64,000 nucleotides of DNA from Devosia lucknowensis. GTDB lineage: Bacteria; Pseudomonadota; Alphaproteobacteria; Rhizobiales; Devosiaceae. The position numbers were made by a program, and so were the translations under genes. Location of the stretch: assembly GCF_900177655.1 (NCBI RefSeq), contig NZ_FXWK01000001.1, positions 248,001 through 312,000 on the forward strand. Direction: 5' to 3'. Shown one piece after another: positions 8,095-16,808 of this stretch (positions are counted from its first letter, which is position 1; every line of letters starts with the position of its first letter). Under the pieces are notes generated by a model that searched no databases, was not told the origin of the DNA, and saw nothing but the letters and a program-made list of their open reading frames with translations.

Positions 8095-8991
8095 CTACTC
8101 GGCAGCCTCGGCTGTCTCCCCATGATGAACCTGCTCAAGATTGCCCATGGACTGAACAATGTGATTGGCCAGCGCATCATAGATGCCGCCATAGGCGTGA
8201 CTGGACCGCATGAGGGCAATCTGCGCGTCCGCCAGCCGGGGCAGGCCATACTCCTCGCCGATCACGCGCATGCCTGGTTGCAGGGCGCTTTCAGGCAGGA
8301 AACCGACGGCCAGATCGGACAGCACCGCAGAGGAAATCGCCGTCGCATTCGAAGACGTATAGGCCACGCGATAATCGAGGCCCGTGCGCTCCAGTTGATC
8401 CATGGCATCCTTGCGCCAGATGCAGCAATTGGGACCACAGGCGATTGCCAGTGGCTCGCTTGCCAGCGCGCGGCCACCATGGCTGGCAACCCAGAACATC
8501 TTCTCGGTGCGGAAGAGTTCTCCGAAACTATGGTCGGTACCCTGCGTGAAGACGATGAGGTCGTATCGTCCGGCCTTCATCCCCTCGAGCAGCTGCTCTG
8601 AAGCCATGCAGGCGACATCCACCGCGATTCTGGGATGAGTGCGCTGGAAGCTTGACAGGATGACTGGGAGCAGGCGCACCGCATAGTCGTCGGGGACGCC
8701 GAAGCGGATGGAACCAGCGAGGTCTCCGTCGTTGAAATGATCGAGGATTTCCGCATTCGTGCGCAGCATCTTGCGCGCTCGCTCGTAAAGCACCTCGCCG
8801 TGATGGGTCAGGCTGACACTGCGTCCGTCTCGCGCGAGCAACACGTGCCCCAGCCGCTCCTCCAGTCGCTTGATCTGCATGGACACGGCGGACTGCGTCT
8901 TGTTCACGCGACGCGCAGCTTCGGTGAAGCTGCCGCAGTCGGCGATGGCGCAAAAACTTTGAAGTTGATCGAGGTCGAGGGGGGCGGTCAT
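8095..8991 (-). CDS. LysR-family transcriptional regulator
   Basis: 298 residues. The N-terminal winged helix-turn-helix (residues ~6-65) reads DLDQLQSFCAIADCGSFTEAARRVNKTQSAVS, and the rest is a type-2 periplasmic-binding-protein-like effector domain (SIRFGVPDDYAVRLLPVIL). It is transcribed divergently from the DUF1127 gene. The shared spacer holds an interrupted GTATC/GATAC inverted repeat of the form expected for a LysR operator, so self-regulation and control of the DUF1127 gene are likely. The effector cannot be told from sequence. Confidence 0.9.
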   Translation of the reverse strand: MTAPLDLDQLQSFCAIADCGSFTEAARRVNKTQSAVSMQIKRLEERLGHVLLARDGRSVSLTHHGEVLYERARKMLRTNAEILDHFNDGDLAGSIRFGVPDDYAVRLLPVILSSFQRTHPRIAVDVACMASEQLLEGMKAGRYDLIVFTQGTDHSFGELFRTEKMFWVASHGGRALASEPLAIACGPNCCIWRKDAMDQLERTGLDYRVAYTSSNATAISSAVLSDLAVGFLPESALQPGMRVIGEEYGLPRLADAQIALMRSSHAYGGIYDALANHIVQSMGNLEQVHHGETAEAAE

Positions 8992-9056
8992 GTTGCATCA
9001 CCCAAATTGATCATCGGGATGAAATCTATTTGTTGGACGAATGGAAGTCCAGCGGC

Positions 9057-9088
9057 GTATCTCTTGATCGTCGATACAAAGACGTATC
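9057..9088. promoter_or_regulatory. Candidate LysR-type operator array
   Basis: GTATC (9057-9061), eleven bases, GATAC (9073-9077), six bases, GTATC (9084-9088). The first pair gives an interrupted dyad with T-N11-A geometry typical of LysR recognition sites, and the second pair extends it. It lies between the divergent LysR and DUF1127 starts. Confidence 0.55.
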
Positions 9089-9096
9089 GGTCTCAC

Positions 9097-9121
9097 GCCG
9101 CCGGTCCTCCCTTCCGGCGGC
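9097..9121 (+). other. Leader stem-loop of the DUF1127 gene
   Basis: gccgccgg and ccggcggc form an eight-base perfect stem around a nine-base pyrimidine-rich loop (tcctccctt), ending about 25 bases before the ATG at 9147. It is not followed by a T-run, so a role in mRNA stability or RNA/protein binding is more likely than termination. Confidence 0.5.
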
Positions 9122-9146
9122 TTCCTTGTGACCTTGGAGACTTGAA

Positions 9147-9410
9147 ATGGCTCTCTCGCTTCCCGGCGAGCGGTCGGTCGCGGCTGGCTCGCACGTCAAT
9201 CCAATTCGTGCCCTCTTTGCCTGGTTCACTCGAGCTAAGACCAACCGTGCTCGTCGTGCCGCGATGCAGAACCTGCTCCAGCTCGACCAGGCAAGGCTGC
9301 GCGACCTCGGCATCACTCCCGAAGATGTCTTGGATGCCATGGCTGCCCGCGACGGGCGCACGCCGGGCATGGTGCTGCACGCTGCCCGGGCTCGCAACGC
9401 CCGCGGTTGA
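9147..9410 (+). CDS. DUF1127 small basic protein
   Basis: 87 residues, Arg-rich. The C-terminal half is the DUF1127 (YjiS-like) signature: LLQLDQARLRDLGITPEDVLDA. GGAG lies seven bases before the ATG. Proteins of this family are stress-inducible in alphaproteobacteria, and at least one has been reported to bind RNA; whether this one does is inference. Divergent from the LysR gene and ended by a strong hairpin shared with the PilZ gene. Confidence 0.85.
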   Translation: MALSLPGERSVAAGSHVNPIRALFAWFTRAKTNRARRAAMQNLLQLDQARLRDLGITPEDVLDAMAARDGRTPGMVLHAARARNARG

Positions 9411-9524
9411 ACCTATTGCGGCCGCAGTGATGCGGCTGCCTCATGCGTTGGGTCGAACACTTTTGCCGGTGAGCGTCCCATCTCCCGGGCCGGTTTTGCC
9501 GCCGGTCCCGTTTCCTGACCAACT

Positions 9525-9560
9525 TGCCGGACCGTGCATCGCACGTGTCCGGCACTTTTC
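9525..9560 (+). terminator. Intrinsic terminator between DUF1127 and PilZ genes
   Basis: tgccggac-cgtgc-atc-gcacg-t-gtccggca forms a 13-pair stem with one bulged T, followed by cttttc. It ends the DUF1127 message and overlaps the stop codon of the convergent PilZ gene. A second, imperfect hairpin (9487-9510, gggccgg...ccggtccc) lies just upstream. Confidence 0.75.
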
Positions 9561-9810
9561 ATCGGGCAAGGAAACGCACGCCGATTTCGTTTTCGGTGCG
9601 CCACGCGACTTCACAGGCGAAGTTGCGGCCATCCTGCATGGCAAGCGCAAAACGATCGGGAATGCCGACTGAACTGGCCACCAGCAGCTTGGCCCCGGTG
9701 TCGGACATGTTTCGGATTGTACAGTCGAACGTGGAGAAGCCATCGTTGACGACGATGTGGCCGCCTTTGAGCGTGCGATGCCGCTGTGCGCTACGGTGAT
9801 CGGCCGTCAT
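9559..9810 (-). CDS. Single-domain PilZ protein
   Basis: 83 residues, essentially one PilZ domain, the c-di-GMP-binding fold. The N-terminus has Arg6 and Arg10 in an RxxxR arrangement, followed by TLKGGHIVVNDG. The second motif reads RNMSDTGAKL (N/DxSxxG). The end, VAWRTENEIGVRFL, is the usual last strand. Binding residues look retained. It lies in the same direction as, and 17 bases downstream of, the IalB-like gene. A functional link to the GGDEF-EAL protein at 20.3 kb is possible but not shown. Confidence 0.85.
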   Translation of the reverse strand: MTADHRSAQRHRTLKGGHIVVNDGFSTFDCTIRNMSDTGAKLLVASSVGIPDRFALAMQDGRNFACEVAWRTENEIGVRFLAR

Positions 9811-9827
9811 CGGAACGCCTCCGCGTC

Positions 9828-10328
9828 TCAGGGAAGGGCGGCGAAGCCTTCTGCAAAACCATCGAGCGAAACGGGAATGCCGACGCCTTCTTCGGGTGTC
9901 TTGAAGACCACGAAGATTGCGTCCGTGCCCTCGGACAGGACCTTGATGATCTCATCGTCCAGTTCGACCTCGGCGATACAGCCGTTGGGCAAGCACCGGA
10001 CAAAGGCGACGCGCCCCAGATCGGTGCCGTCGACATTGAGGCCGAGCCCGTTGGGAAGCAGCACGCCGAGCGGGGCCAGGACCCGCAGCAGCCGCGCTTC
10101 GCGGTCAGCCGTGCGCAGGACGATGACCGATAGCCCGACATTGGGCTGGTCCTCGGCGAGAACATTCTGGATGATGGCGCATTGCTCGGAACTGGCACCG
10201 GGCGGCGTGTCGCAGCTCATCTGCCAGTCGCCATACTCGGCGCGCACGGTGCCTTGCGCGACCGCATGGCCTGCCGCCAGGCTCAAACCAATCGCAGCAA
10301 GCACACCAAGCCGTTTTGCCCAGACCAT
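9828..10328 (-). CDS. Invasion-associated locus B (IalB) family periplasmic protein
   Basis: 166 residues when started at the ATG at 10328. This start gives a clear signal peptide, MVWAKRLGVLAAIGLSLAAG ending at HAVAQ; the open frame continues 69 codons upstream without a signal. The mature part has YGDWQMSCDTPP, EQCAIIQNV, and VRCLPNGCIAEVELDDE, the four-cysteine pattern of IalB proteins. These are common periplasmic proteins in Rhizobiales, named after Bartonella IalB, with no defined biochemical role in free-living species. In related genomes one sits beside coxB, as here (divergent). Confidence 0.85.
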   Translation of the reverse strand: MVWAKRLGVLAAIGLSLAAGHAVAQGTVRAEYGDWQMSCDTPPGASSEQCAIIQNVLAEDQPNVGLSVIVLRTADREARLLRVLAPLGVLLPNGLGLNVDGTDLGRVAFVRCLPNGCIAEVELDDEIIKVLSEGTDAIFVVFKTPEEGVGIPVSLDGFAEGFAALP

Positions 10329-10656
10329 CACTTCTATCTTTGCTCCTGCCGAATCGGCGCATTGCGCGAAGGTCCGGCCTGTTTCCGATACGTGTCCGGG
10401 CATGTCAACCAAAGCCCGGATTTCCGGCCACTTTTCCTGCCAAACTGCGGCGGCGGTGAGGCGTAAAATCCGGCTTTGGGCACCAATTTGCCGCAGTGGG
10501 CTGCGCCAAGCCTGCAATAGACTCGGGCATTGCAATGTGATTTAGGTCAAAACCGAGTTTTACGCTCCGAAGTTGAGTCGGGGCGGCGTTAGCTATGCCG
10601 CTGAAAGTCCCCGTCTGCTTCGGTGCAAGCCGCCAGAACATGTCGATAGGGGGTAT
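10329..10656. other. Divergent promoter region between the IalB-like gene and coxB
   Basis: 328 bases without a convincing gene. It holds an FNR/FixK-like site at 10537-10550 and should contain the promoters of both flanking genes. An open frame continues into it from each side, but neither extension has a ribosome site or family support. Confidence 0.6.
10537..10550. promoter_or_regulatory. FNR/FixK-like binding site upstream of coxB
   Basis: GTGAT-TTAG-GTCAA matches nine of ten informative positions of the TTGAT-N4-(A/G)TCAA motif bound by FnrL/FixK-type regulators. It lies about 107 bases before the coxB ATG. Oxygen-responsive control of the aa3 oxidase cluster is the natural inference. 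Confidence 0.45.
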
Positions 10657-11583
10657 ATGGTGACCGGGCAGTTCTTTAGGAAGATGGGCGCCGTTTCGGC
10701 GGCCGCACTGGCGCTGGTGCCGGCAATGGCAACGGCCCAGGAGATCGGCGCTGTGGGTCGAGGGCATCCCGAGCCAGGTCAGTTCCATCTTCAGGAATCA
10801 GTGACCCCGATCATGGACTCCATCGTGGCCTTCCACGACGGCATCCTGATGTGGACGATTTCGCTGATCGTGCTGTTCGTGCTGGTGTTGCTCGTCATCA
10901 TCGCGGTCCGCTTCAATGCCAAGTCCAATCCGGTCCCGGCGCGCTTCACCCACAACACCATGATCGAGGTGATCTGGACCGTCGTGCCGGTGCTGGTGCT
11001 GGTCGTCATTGCCATTCCGTCGTTCGGCGTTCTCTCGGACCAGATGACCGTGCCTGATGGTGAGCGCAAGTATCTGGGTGCAAACATCTTCTCGCTCGGC
11101 GAAGTCGACGTTCCGGAAGCCACCGTCACGGTCAAGGCTTCGGGCGAGCAGTGGTACTGGAACTACGAATATGTGGACCAGGGCCTGGCATTCGACTCCA
11201 ATATCCTGTCCGAAGCTGAAATCGCCGAATTGAAGCCCGGTCAGCCGCGCCTCCTGGCCGTGAACAACGAGCTCGTCGTTCCGGTCAACACCACCGTGCG
11301 CATGCAGATCACTGCAAGCCCGACCGGCGTGATCCACGCCTTCGCGGTGCCGTCCTTCGGCATCAAGGTCGACGCCGTTCCCGGCCGCCTCAACGAAACC
11401 TGGTTCAACGCCCGCGAGACCGGCATCTACTACGGCCAGTGCTCGGAACTGTGCGGCAAGGATCACGCCTTCATGCCGATCGGCGTGCGCGTCGTGACTG
11501 CCGATGAATATGCGGCCTTTATAGCTGCCTTCGAAGAAAGCCGTGACTACGCGACTGCAGCCGCCGTGCTGCCGCCGCTGTAA
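10657..11583 (+). CDS. ctaC: Cytochrome c oxidase subunit II (aa3 type)
   Basis: 308 residues from the ATG at 10657, chosen because ATAGGGGG lies just upstream and a signal peptide ending in ATAQE follows. Two transmembrane helices (about residues 50-75 and 100-122) anchor the periplasmic cupredoxin domain. CuA ligands are present: the His in GVIHAFAVPSFG, and Cys, Glu, Cys, His, Met in YYGQCSELCGKDHAFMPI. WYWNYEY is the aromatic patch for cytochrome c electron entry. It is first in the cluster, with coxA starting 23 bases after its stop. Confidence 0.97.
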   Translation: MVTGQFFRKMGAVSAAALALVPAMATAQEIGAVGRGHPEPGQFHLQESVTPIMDSIVAFHDGILMWTISLIVLFVLVLLVIIAVRFNAKSNPVPARFTHNTMIEVIWTVVPVLVLVVIAIPSFGVLSDQMTVPDGERKYLGANIFSLGEVDVPEATVTVKASGEQWYWNYEYVDQGLAFDSNILSEAEIAELKPGQPRLLAVNNELVVPVNTTVRMQITASPTGVIHAFAVPSFGIKVDAVPGRLNETWFNARETGIYYGQCSELCGKDHAFMPIGVRVVTADEYAAFIAAFEESRDYATAAAVLPPL

Positions 11584-11606
11584 GACAAGGGTAAGAGGAA
11601 AACCAA

Positions 11607-13304
11607 ATGGCAAGCACTGCAAACCTCGAAGCCCACGCCACCGGGCACGATCACGCCAGCCACGACCATCACCACACGCCGACAGGCTGGCGCCGCTGGG
11701 TGTATTCGACCAATCACAAAGACATCGGGATCATGTACCTGGTGTTCTCGATCGTCGCCGGTGTTATCGGCGGCCTGCTGTCCGGCGCCATGCGCCTCGA
11801 GTTGCAGGAGCCGGGTATCCAGATTTTCCACGGCCTCGCAGCCATGGCCTACGGCCTCGAGGGCGATGCTGCGCTCGACGGCGGCAAGCACATGTTCAAC
11901 GTGTTCGTCTCCGCACACGCGCTGATCATGGTGTTCTTCACCGTCATGCCTGCGACCATGGGCGGGTTTGCCAACTACTTCGCTCCGCTGATGGTTGGCG
12001 CGCCCGATACGGCCTTCCCGCGTATTAACAACGTCGCCTTCTGGCTGCTGCCGCCGGCCCTGCTGCTGACCATCCTTTCGATGTTCTTCGAAGGCCCTGC
12101 CGGTGCGCTTGGCTTCGGTGGCGGTTGGACCGCGTATCCGCCGCTTTCGACGACCGGCCATCCGGGTCCGGCCACCGACTTCGTGATCTTCTCGCTGCAC
12201 GTCGCTGGCGTCAGCTCGATCCTGGGTGCCATCAACCTCATCACCACCATCCTCAACATGCGCGCTCCGGGCATGACGCTGCACAAAATGCCGCTGTTCG
12301 CCTGGTCTGTGCTGGTCACCGCATTCCTGCTGCTGCTCGCTCTGCCGGTTCTGGCTGGCGCCATCACCATGATGCTGACCGACCGCAACTTCGGCACCAC
12401 CTTCTTCAATCCTGAAGGCGGCGGCGATCCGGTCCTCTACCAGCATCTGTTCTGGTTCTTCGGCCATCCCGAAGTGTACATCATGATCCTGCCGGGCTTC
12501 GGCATTATCTCCCACATCGTGGCGACCTTCTCGCGCAAGCCGGTCTTCGGCTATATGGCAATGGCCTACGCCATGGTGGCCATCGGCTTTGTTGGCTTCG
12601 TCGTGTGGGCGCACCACATGTACACCACGGGCCTCAGCCTCGACGTTCAGCGCTACTTCGTGGCGGCCACCATGGTCATCGCGGTGCCGACGGGCGTGAA
12701 GATCTTCTCCTGGATCGCGACCATGTGGGGCGGCTCCATCACCTTCCGCATTCCCATGCTTTGGGCGATCGGCTTCATCTTCCTGTTCACCGTGGGTGGT
12801 GTGACCGGTGTCGTCCTGGCCAATGCCGGTGCGGACCGTGCACTGCACGACACCTATTACGTCGTGGCACACTTCCACTATGTGCTCTCGCTCGGTGCCG
12901 TGTTCTCTATCTTCGCCGGCTGGTACTACTGGTACCCCAAGATGTTCGGCTACATGTACAACGAGTTCCTGGGCAAGCTGCACTTCTGGGTCATGTTCGT
13001 CGGCGTGAACCTGATCTTCTTCCCGCAGCACTTCCTCGGCCTCGCCGGCATGCCGCGTCGCTACATCGACTACCCGGATGCCTTCGCGCTCTGGAACCGT
13101 GTGTCGTCGATCGGTTACTACGTGACCTTCGTTGCCATGCTGATCTTCTTCTACGCCACCTGGGAAGCCAGCCGTAAGAAGCGTCCTGCCGGTGACAATC
13201 CGTGGGGCGATGGTGCGACCACGCTGGAATGGACCTTGAGCTCGCCTCCGCCGTTCCACCAGTTCTCGACGCTGCCCAAGATCGACTCCAAGGACGCGCA
13301 CTAA
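11607..13304 (+). CDS. ctaD: Cytochrome c oxidase subunit I (aa3 type)
   Basis: 565-residue haem-copper oxidase core with 12 helices and a His-rich N-terminus ([14 protein letters not shown]). Ligands and pathway residues are visible: His of SAHALIMVF for haem a, [17 protein letters not shown] with the Glu that defines A1-type oxidases and the CuB His, HHMYTTG for CuB, and [18 protein letters not shown] for haem a3 and haem a. It reduces O2 to water and pumps protons. Separated from ctaB by a strong hairpin (13326-13349) that may set relative mRNA levels. Confidence 0.98.
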   Translation: MASTANLEAHATGHDHASHDHHHTPTGWRRWVYSTNHKDIGIMYLVFSIVAGVIGGLLSGAMRLELQEPGIQIFHGLAAMAYGLEGDAALDGGKHMFNVFVSAHALIMVFFTVMPATMGGFANYFAPLMVGAPDTAFPRINNVAFWLLPPALLLTILSMFFEGPAGALGFGGGWTAYPPLSTTGHPGPATDFVIFSLHVAGVSSILGAINLITTILNMRAPGMTLHKMPLFAWSVLVTAFLLLLALPVLAGAITMMLTDRNFGTTFFNPEGGGDPVLYQHLFWFFGHPEVYIMILPGFGIISHIVATFSRKPVFGYMAMAYAMVAIGFVGFVVWAHHMYTTGLSLDVQRYFVAATMVIAVPTGVKIFSWIATMWGGSITFRIPMLWAIGFIFLFTVGGVTGVVLANAGADRALHDTYYVVAHFHYVLSLGAVFSIFAGWYYWYPKMFGYMYNEFLGKLHFWVMFVGVNLIFFPQHFLGLAGMPRRYIDYPDAFALWNRVSSIGYYVTFVAMLIFFYATWEASRKKRPAGDNPWGDGATTLEWTLSSPPPFHQFSTLPKIDSKDAH

Positions 13305-13325
13305 GCGCGTCCACCCTGAAAACAG

Positions 13326-13349
13326 CGGACCGCGCCATGGCGCGGTCCG
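13326..13349 (+). other. Stem-loop between coxA and ctaB
   Basis: cggaccgcgc...gcgcggtccg pair perfectly over ten to eleven bases around a CATG centre. No T-run follows and ctaB starts 20 bases on, so it is more likely a processing/stability or partial attenuation element protecting the subunit II-I message. Confidence 0.6.
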
Positions 13350-13368
13350 TCTCTGAAAGGACTGACTA

Positions 13369-14298
13369 TTGGCTTTTGTTGACGACAGCAGGGAAGTGTC
13401 CGCTTATGCCGGCGGTGCGCGCGTCGAGGACTACCTCGCGCTGCTGAAGCCGCGCGTCATGTCGCTGGTCGTCTTCGTCGCCCTTGTCGGCATGCTCGTC
13501 GCGCCTGACGGCATCAATCCGTTCATCGGCTTGATCGCCATCGTCTGCATCGCTATCGGCGCTGGCGCCTCCGGCGCACTCAACATGTGGTACGATAGCG
13601 ATATCGACGCCATCATGAGCCGCACCCAAAACCGGCCCATTCCCGCGGGCCGCATGGCCCGAAACGAGGCTCTGGCTTTCGGGCTGGTGCTGTCGATCTT
13701 CTCGGTCACGCTGCTTGGCCTAGCCACCAACTGGGTCGCCGGCGGCTTCCTGGCCTTCACCATCTTCTTCTATGTCGTTGTCTATACGATGTGGCTCAAG
13801 CGCTCGACGCCGCAGAACATCGTTATCGGTGGCGCGGCCGGCGCTTTCCCGCCCATGGTGGGCTGGGCCGCCGTGACGGGCACGCTGAGTTGGGAAAGCT
13901 TCGCGCTCTTCCTGATCATCTTTCTCTGGACCCCGCCGCACTTCTGGGCCCTGGCCCTCTACAAGCAGGGTGACTACGGCGCTGCCGGCGTCCCGATGAT
14001 GCCCAATGTCGCCGGCGAACGCTCCACCCGCCGCCAGATCTTCGCCTATTCGATCGCCCTCGCAGTCGCGAGCCTGCTGCCGAACATGCTGGGCTTTTCC
14101 AGCTGGATTTACGGCGTGGTGGCCCTGGTGAGCGGGGCAAGTTTCATCTGGCTGTGCCTGCGCCTGCTGCGCGCGCCGGATTCCGTTTCCATGCGCCGTA
14201 CGGCGCGGACCGTGTTCACCTTCTCGCTGAGCTATTTGTTCGTGTTGTTCCTGGCGCTGTTTGTCGATTTCCTTGCCATGCGCCTGGGAGTGCTCTGA
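13369..14298 (+). CDS. ctaB: Protoheme IX farnesyltransferase (haem O synthase)
   Basis: 309-residue UbiA-superfamily membrane protein that farnesylates haem B to haem O, the precursor of haem A for the aa3 oxidase. The Asp-rich motif appears as [21 protein letters not shown], and the second conserved loop as [17 protein letters not shown]. It starts with TTG at 13369, with AAAGG eight bases upstream and no better candidate. CoxF follows two bases after the stop. Distinguished from UbiA by the TQNRPIP and TPPHFWAL signatures. Confidence 0.95.
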   Translation: MAFVDDSREVSAYAGGARVEDYLALLKPRVMSLVVFVALVGMLVAPDGINPFIGLIAIVCIAIGAGASGALNMWYDSDIDAIMSRTQNRPIPAGRMARNEALAFGLVLSIFSVTLLGLATNWVAGGFLAFTIFFYVVVYTMWLKRSTPQNIVIGGAAGAFPPMVGWAAVTGTLSWESFALFLIIFLWTPPHFWALALYKQGDYGAAGVPMMPNVAGERSTRRQIFAYSIALAVASLLPNMLGFSSWIYGVVALVSGASFIWLCLRLLRAPDSVSMRRTARTVFTFSLSYLFVLFLALFVDFLAMRLGVL

Positions 14299-14300
14299 CC

Positions 14301-14486
14301 ATGACTGAACCCAATGGTGCCAAGCTGGTACCCAACGGCATGACCGAAGAACAGGATGCCGCGTTTCGCAAGCAGCGTCGCCGCCGCTCGATCGCGCTTG
14401 CCGCTGCCCTCGCTCTTTTCGCCATCACGTTCTATGTGCTGACCCTGGTGAAAATGGGCCCGGCACTGTTCGACAGGTCACTCTGA
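14301..14486 (+). CDS. Small CoxF-like membrane protein of the oxidase cluster
   Basis: 61 residues with one transmembrane helix (about 32-53, IALAAALALFAITFYVLTLV), a charged RKQRRRR segment before it and a short KMGPALFD tail. Position between ctaB and ctaG, with translational coupling (its TGA overlaps the ctaG ATG), and the general form match the CoxF/CtaF proteins of rhizobial cox clusters. Role in oxidase assembly is inferred from this context. Confidence 0.75.
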   Translation: MTEPNGAKLVPNGMTEEQDAAFRKQRRRRSIALAAALALFAITFYVLTLVKMGPALFDRSL

Positions 14487-15052
14487 TGGCCGATACCACG
14501 TCCCCAACTCTGCCAATGAACAACGGTCGCAGCAACAAGCGCACCGCGACCATTCTCGGCGGCCTGGCTCTTGGCATGGTTGGTCTGGCATTCGCGTCCG
14601 TACCGCTCTATCAACTGTTCTGCCAGGTCACCGGCTTTGGGGGAACGACGCAGGTCGCAACCGACAATCCCAAGGGCGTCATCGCCCGGGAAATGAAGGT
14701 GCGCTTCGACGTTAATATCGATCCCGCTCTGGATTGGACGGTCAAGCCGGCAGCGCCCATCACAGACCAGATCGGCCGTGTCGACACCGTGAATTACATC
14801 GCCACCAACCACTCGGATAAGCCCGTTACCGGGCAGGCCATATTCAACGTCGTTCCCGAGAAGGCCGGCTTGTACTTCAACAAGATCGAATGCTTCTGCT
14901 TCACCGAGCAGACGTTGCAGCCCGGCGAGACCGTCGAGATGCCAATCGTGTTCTTCGTCGATCCCGATCTCGCCGATAACCACGAACTCAATACTATCAA
15001 AGAGATCACTCTCTCTTATACCTTCTACGCTTCAGACAGTGAGGGAAGCTGA
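14486..15052 (+). CDS. ctaG: Cytochrome c oxidase assembly protein Cox11
   Basis: 188 residues: a single N-terminal membrane anchor (about 26-46) and a periplasmic immunoglobulin-like domain that carries copper to the CuB site of subunit I. The copper motif is ECFCFTEQ, followed by QPGETVEMPIVFFVDP. Start codon overlaps the preceding stop (TGATG), indicating coupling. Followed by ctaE after two bases. Confidence 0.96.
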   Translation: MADTTSPTLPMNNGRSNKRTATILGGLALGMVGLAFASVPLYQLFCQVTGFGGTTQVATDNPKGVIAREMKVRFDVNIDPALDWTVKPAAPITDQIGRVDTVNYIATNHSDKPVTGQAIFNVVPEKAGLYFNKIECFCFTEQTLQPGETVEMPIVFFVDPDLADNHELNTIKEITLSYTFYASDSEGS

Positions 15053-15054
15053 AC

Positions 15055-15894
15055 ATGTCCGCCGCCATTGAAAAGAACCACGACTACCACATGGTGGAAC
15101 CGAGCCCCTGGCCGTTCTGGATGTCGGTGGCCGTACTGGTCATGATGATCGGTGCCGTCTGCTGGATGCATGACTGGACGCCGTTCCCGTTCTTCATCGG
15201 CCTGGCCGGCGTGCTCTACGTCTTCTACGCCTGGTGGGCAGACGTGGTGAAGGAAGCCAATGACGGCGTCAGCCATACGCCGGTCGTGCAGATGCACCAT
15301 CGCTACGGCATGATGCTGTTCATCGCATCCGAAGTGATGTTCTTCGTCGCCTGGTTCTGGGCCTATTTCGACGGCTTCTTCCGCGGCGACGATATCGAGC
15401 AGTATGCTCGCGTTGCCTTCACCGGCGGGCATTGGCCGCCGGCCGGAGTCGAGCTGTTCGACCCATTCCACCTGCCGCTGTTCAACACGCTGATCCTGCT
15501 GACGTCGGGCACGACAGTGACCTGGGCGCACCACGCGCTGCTCGAAGGCGACCGTAACGGCCTCAAGTATGGCCTTTGGCTCACTGTGGCCCTTGGCGTG
15601 CTGTTCTCGTTCGTTCAGTACATCGAATACACCCATGCCGGCTTCGCCTTCTCGGGCAACCTCTATGGCGCCACATTCTTCATGGCGACCGGCTTCCATG
15701 GTTTCCACGTGCTGATCGGCACCATCTTCCTGGCCGTGTGTCTGGCGCGTGTCTATGCCGGCCAATTCACGCCCGAGCGCCACCTGGGTTTCGAATTCGC
15801 CGCCTGGTACTGGCACTTCGTGGACGTGGTCTGGCTGTTCCTGTTTGCCTCGGTCTATGTCTGGGGCAGCTGGGGCGTGGCGCTGAGCCACTAA
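15055..15894 (+). CDS. ctaE: Cytochrome c oxidase subunit III
   Basis: 279 residues with seven hydrophobic helices. The conserved core includes HRYGMMLFIASEVMFFVAWFW, GTTVTWAHHALLEGDR, and TGFHGFHVLIGT. It binds subunits I and II in the membrane and stabilises proton pumping. It closes the first transcription block of the oxidase cluster: a rho-independent terminator follows at 15917-15944. Confidence 0.97.
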   Translation: MSAAIEKNHDYHMVEPSPWPFWMSVAVLVMMIGAVCWMHDWTPFPFFIGLAGVLYVFYAWWADVVKEANDGVSHTPVVQMHHRYGMMLFIASEVMFFVAWFWAYFDGFFRGDDIEQYARVAFTGGHWPPAGVELFDPFHLPLFNTLILLTSGTTVTWAHHALLEGDRNGLKYGLWLTVALGVLFSFVQYIEYTHAGFAFSGNLYGATFFMATGFHGFHVLIGTIFLAVCLARVYAGQFTPERHLGFEFAAWYWHFVDVVWLFLFASVYVWGSWGVALSH

Positions 15895-15916
15895 GCCTCG
15901 AGAAGAAAATTCGGAG

Positions 15917-15944
15917 GGGGCGCGGCACGGCTGCGCCCCTTTTT
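15917..15944 (+). terminator. Rho-independent terminator after ctaE
   Basis: ggggcgc and gcgcccc form a seven-pair stem around ggcacggct, directly followed by ttttt. It separates ctaE from surf1. Confidence 0.75.
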
Positions 15945-15957
15945 GTTGGAGAACCGG

Positions 15958-16737
15958 ATGAGCAAGGTTGTTGAGGCAAAACGCGGTTTGCGTTGGACCG
16001 ATTGGGTATTCGCCGCCCTGATGCTTATCCTTGCCGTGACCTGCGTATTCCTCGGCAACTGGCAAATGGCCCGGCTTGCCGAAAAGGAAGCCTTGATGGG
16101 CGCGGTCGAACAGCGTCTGGCCGGAGAACCCGTCCCGGCGCCGGCGGCTGCAACCTGGCCGAGCCTCGATCTCGATGAGTGGAATTTCCAGCCCGTCACG
16201 CTCACTGGCGCCTACCGGTACACGCAAACTGTGACTGTTTTCACCAGCCTTGCTGATGCGCGCGGGCGCTTTTCCGGACCCGGCTACTGGGTGGTGACGC
16301 CATTCTTGCTCCAGGATGGCGGTACGGTTTTCGTGAATCGGGGATTTGTGCCGCAGGAGATGCAGGAACAGGCTGCAATGGGCGATCTCCATGGTGACGA
16401 TCCCGGCATCATTACCGTGGTTGGCCTCTTCCGCCCGGGTGAACACGCCGGCTTCATGGTGCCCGAGGCCAACATGTCTGATCGCATCGAATGGGTGCGT
16501 GACCCAGGGCGACTGGCCTCGATGGTCGACCCGTCATTGGCGCCGATCGCGCCTTTCTATGTCGACCTTTTGGCGGGCGGGCAGGGCGATCTCCCCCAGG
16601 GTGGCGAAACTGTCCTCAGCTTCACCAACAACCACTTCGGCTATGCGCTGACCTGGTACGGCTTTGCCGTCGTTGCGGTGGTCATGCTGGGCGCGTGGAT
16701 GTGGCGCCAGTCTCGCCAGGGGCCCAAAGCGCCGTGA
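15958..16737 (+). CDS. SURF1 family oxidase assembly protein
   Basis: About 259 residues with the SURF1 plan: one N-terminal helix (DWVFAALMLILAVTCVFLGN), a periplasmic domain, and one C-terminal helix (FAVVAVVMLGAWMW). Signature pieces are LGNWQMARLAEKEAL, TVFVNRGFVP and the late NNHFGYALTWYGFA. It helps insert haem A into subunit I. The ATG at 15958 has GGAG six bases upstream. The gene lies downstream of the ctaE terminator, so it may depend on readthrough or its own promoter. Confidence 0.93.
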   Translation: MSKVVEAKRGLRWTDWVFAALMLILAVTCVFLGNWQMARLAEKEALMGAVEQRLAGEPVPAPAAATWPSLDLDEWNFQPVTLTGAYRYTQTVTVFTSLADARGRFSGPGYWVVTPFLLQDGGTVFVNRGFVPQEMQEQAAMGDLHGDDPGIITVVGLFRPGEHAGFMVPEANMSDRIEWVRDPGRLASMVDPSLAPIAPFYVDLLAGGQGDLPQGGETVLSFTNNHFGYALTWYGFAVVAVVMLGAWMWRQSRQGPKAP

Positions 16738-16808
16738 TGACCGCAAACCTTGCGGGCCACGCCGGCTTTGACTAGGTTGCACCAATTCTAGAAGGGCTCT
16801 TCCCCCCG

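Noticed and set aside
11547..13301. 584-codon open frame antisense to coxA
   Set aside because: Highly charged shadow of a GC-rich gene; coxA itself is certain, and no ribosome site or family match supports the antisense frame.
15025..16446. 473-codon open frame antisense to ctaE and surf1
   Set aside because: Both sense genes are well supported by family motifs; the frame crosses a terminator.
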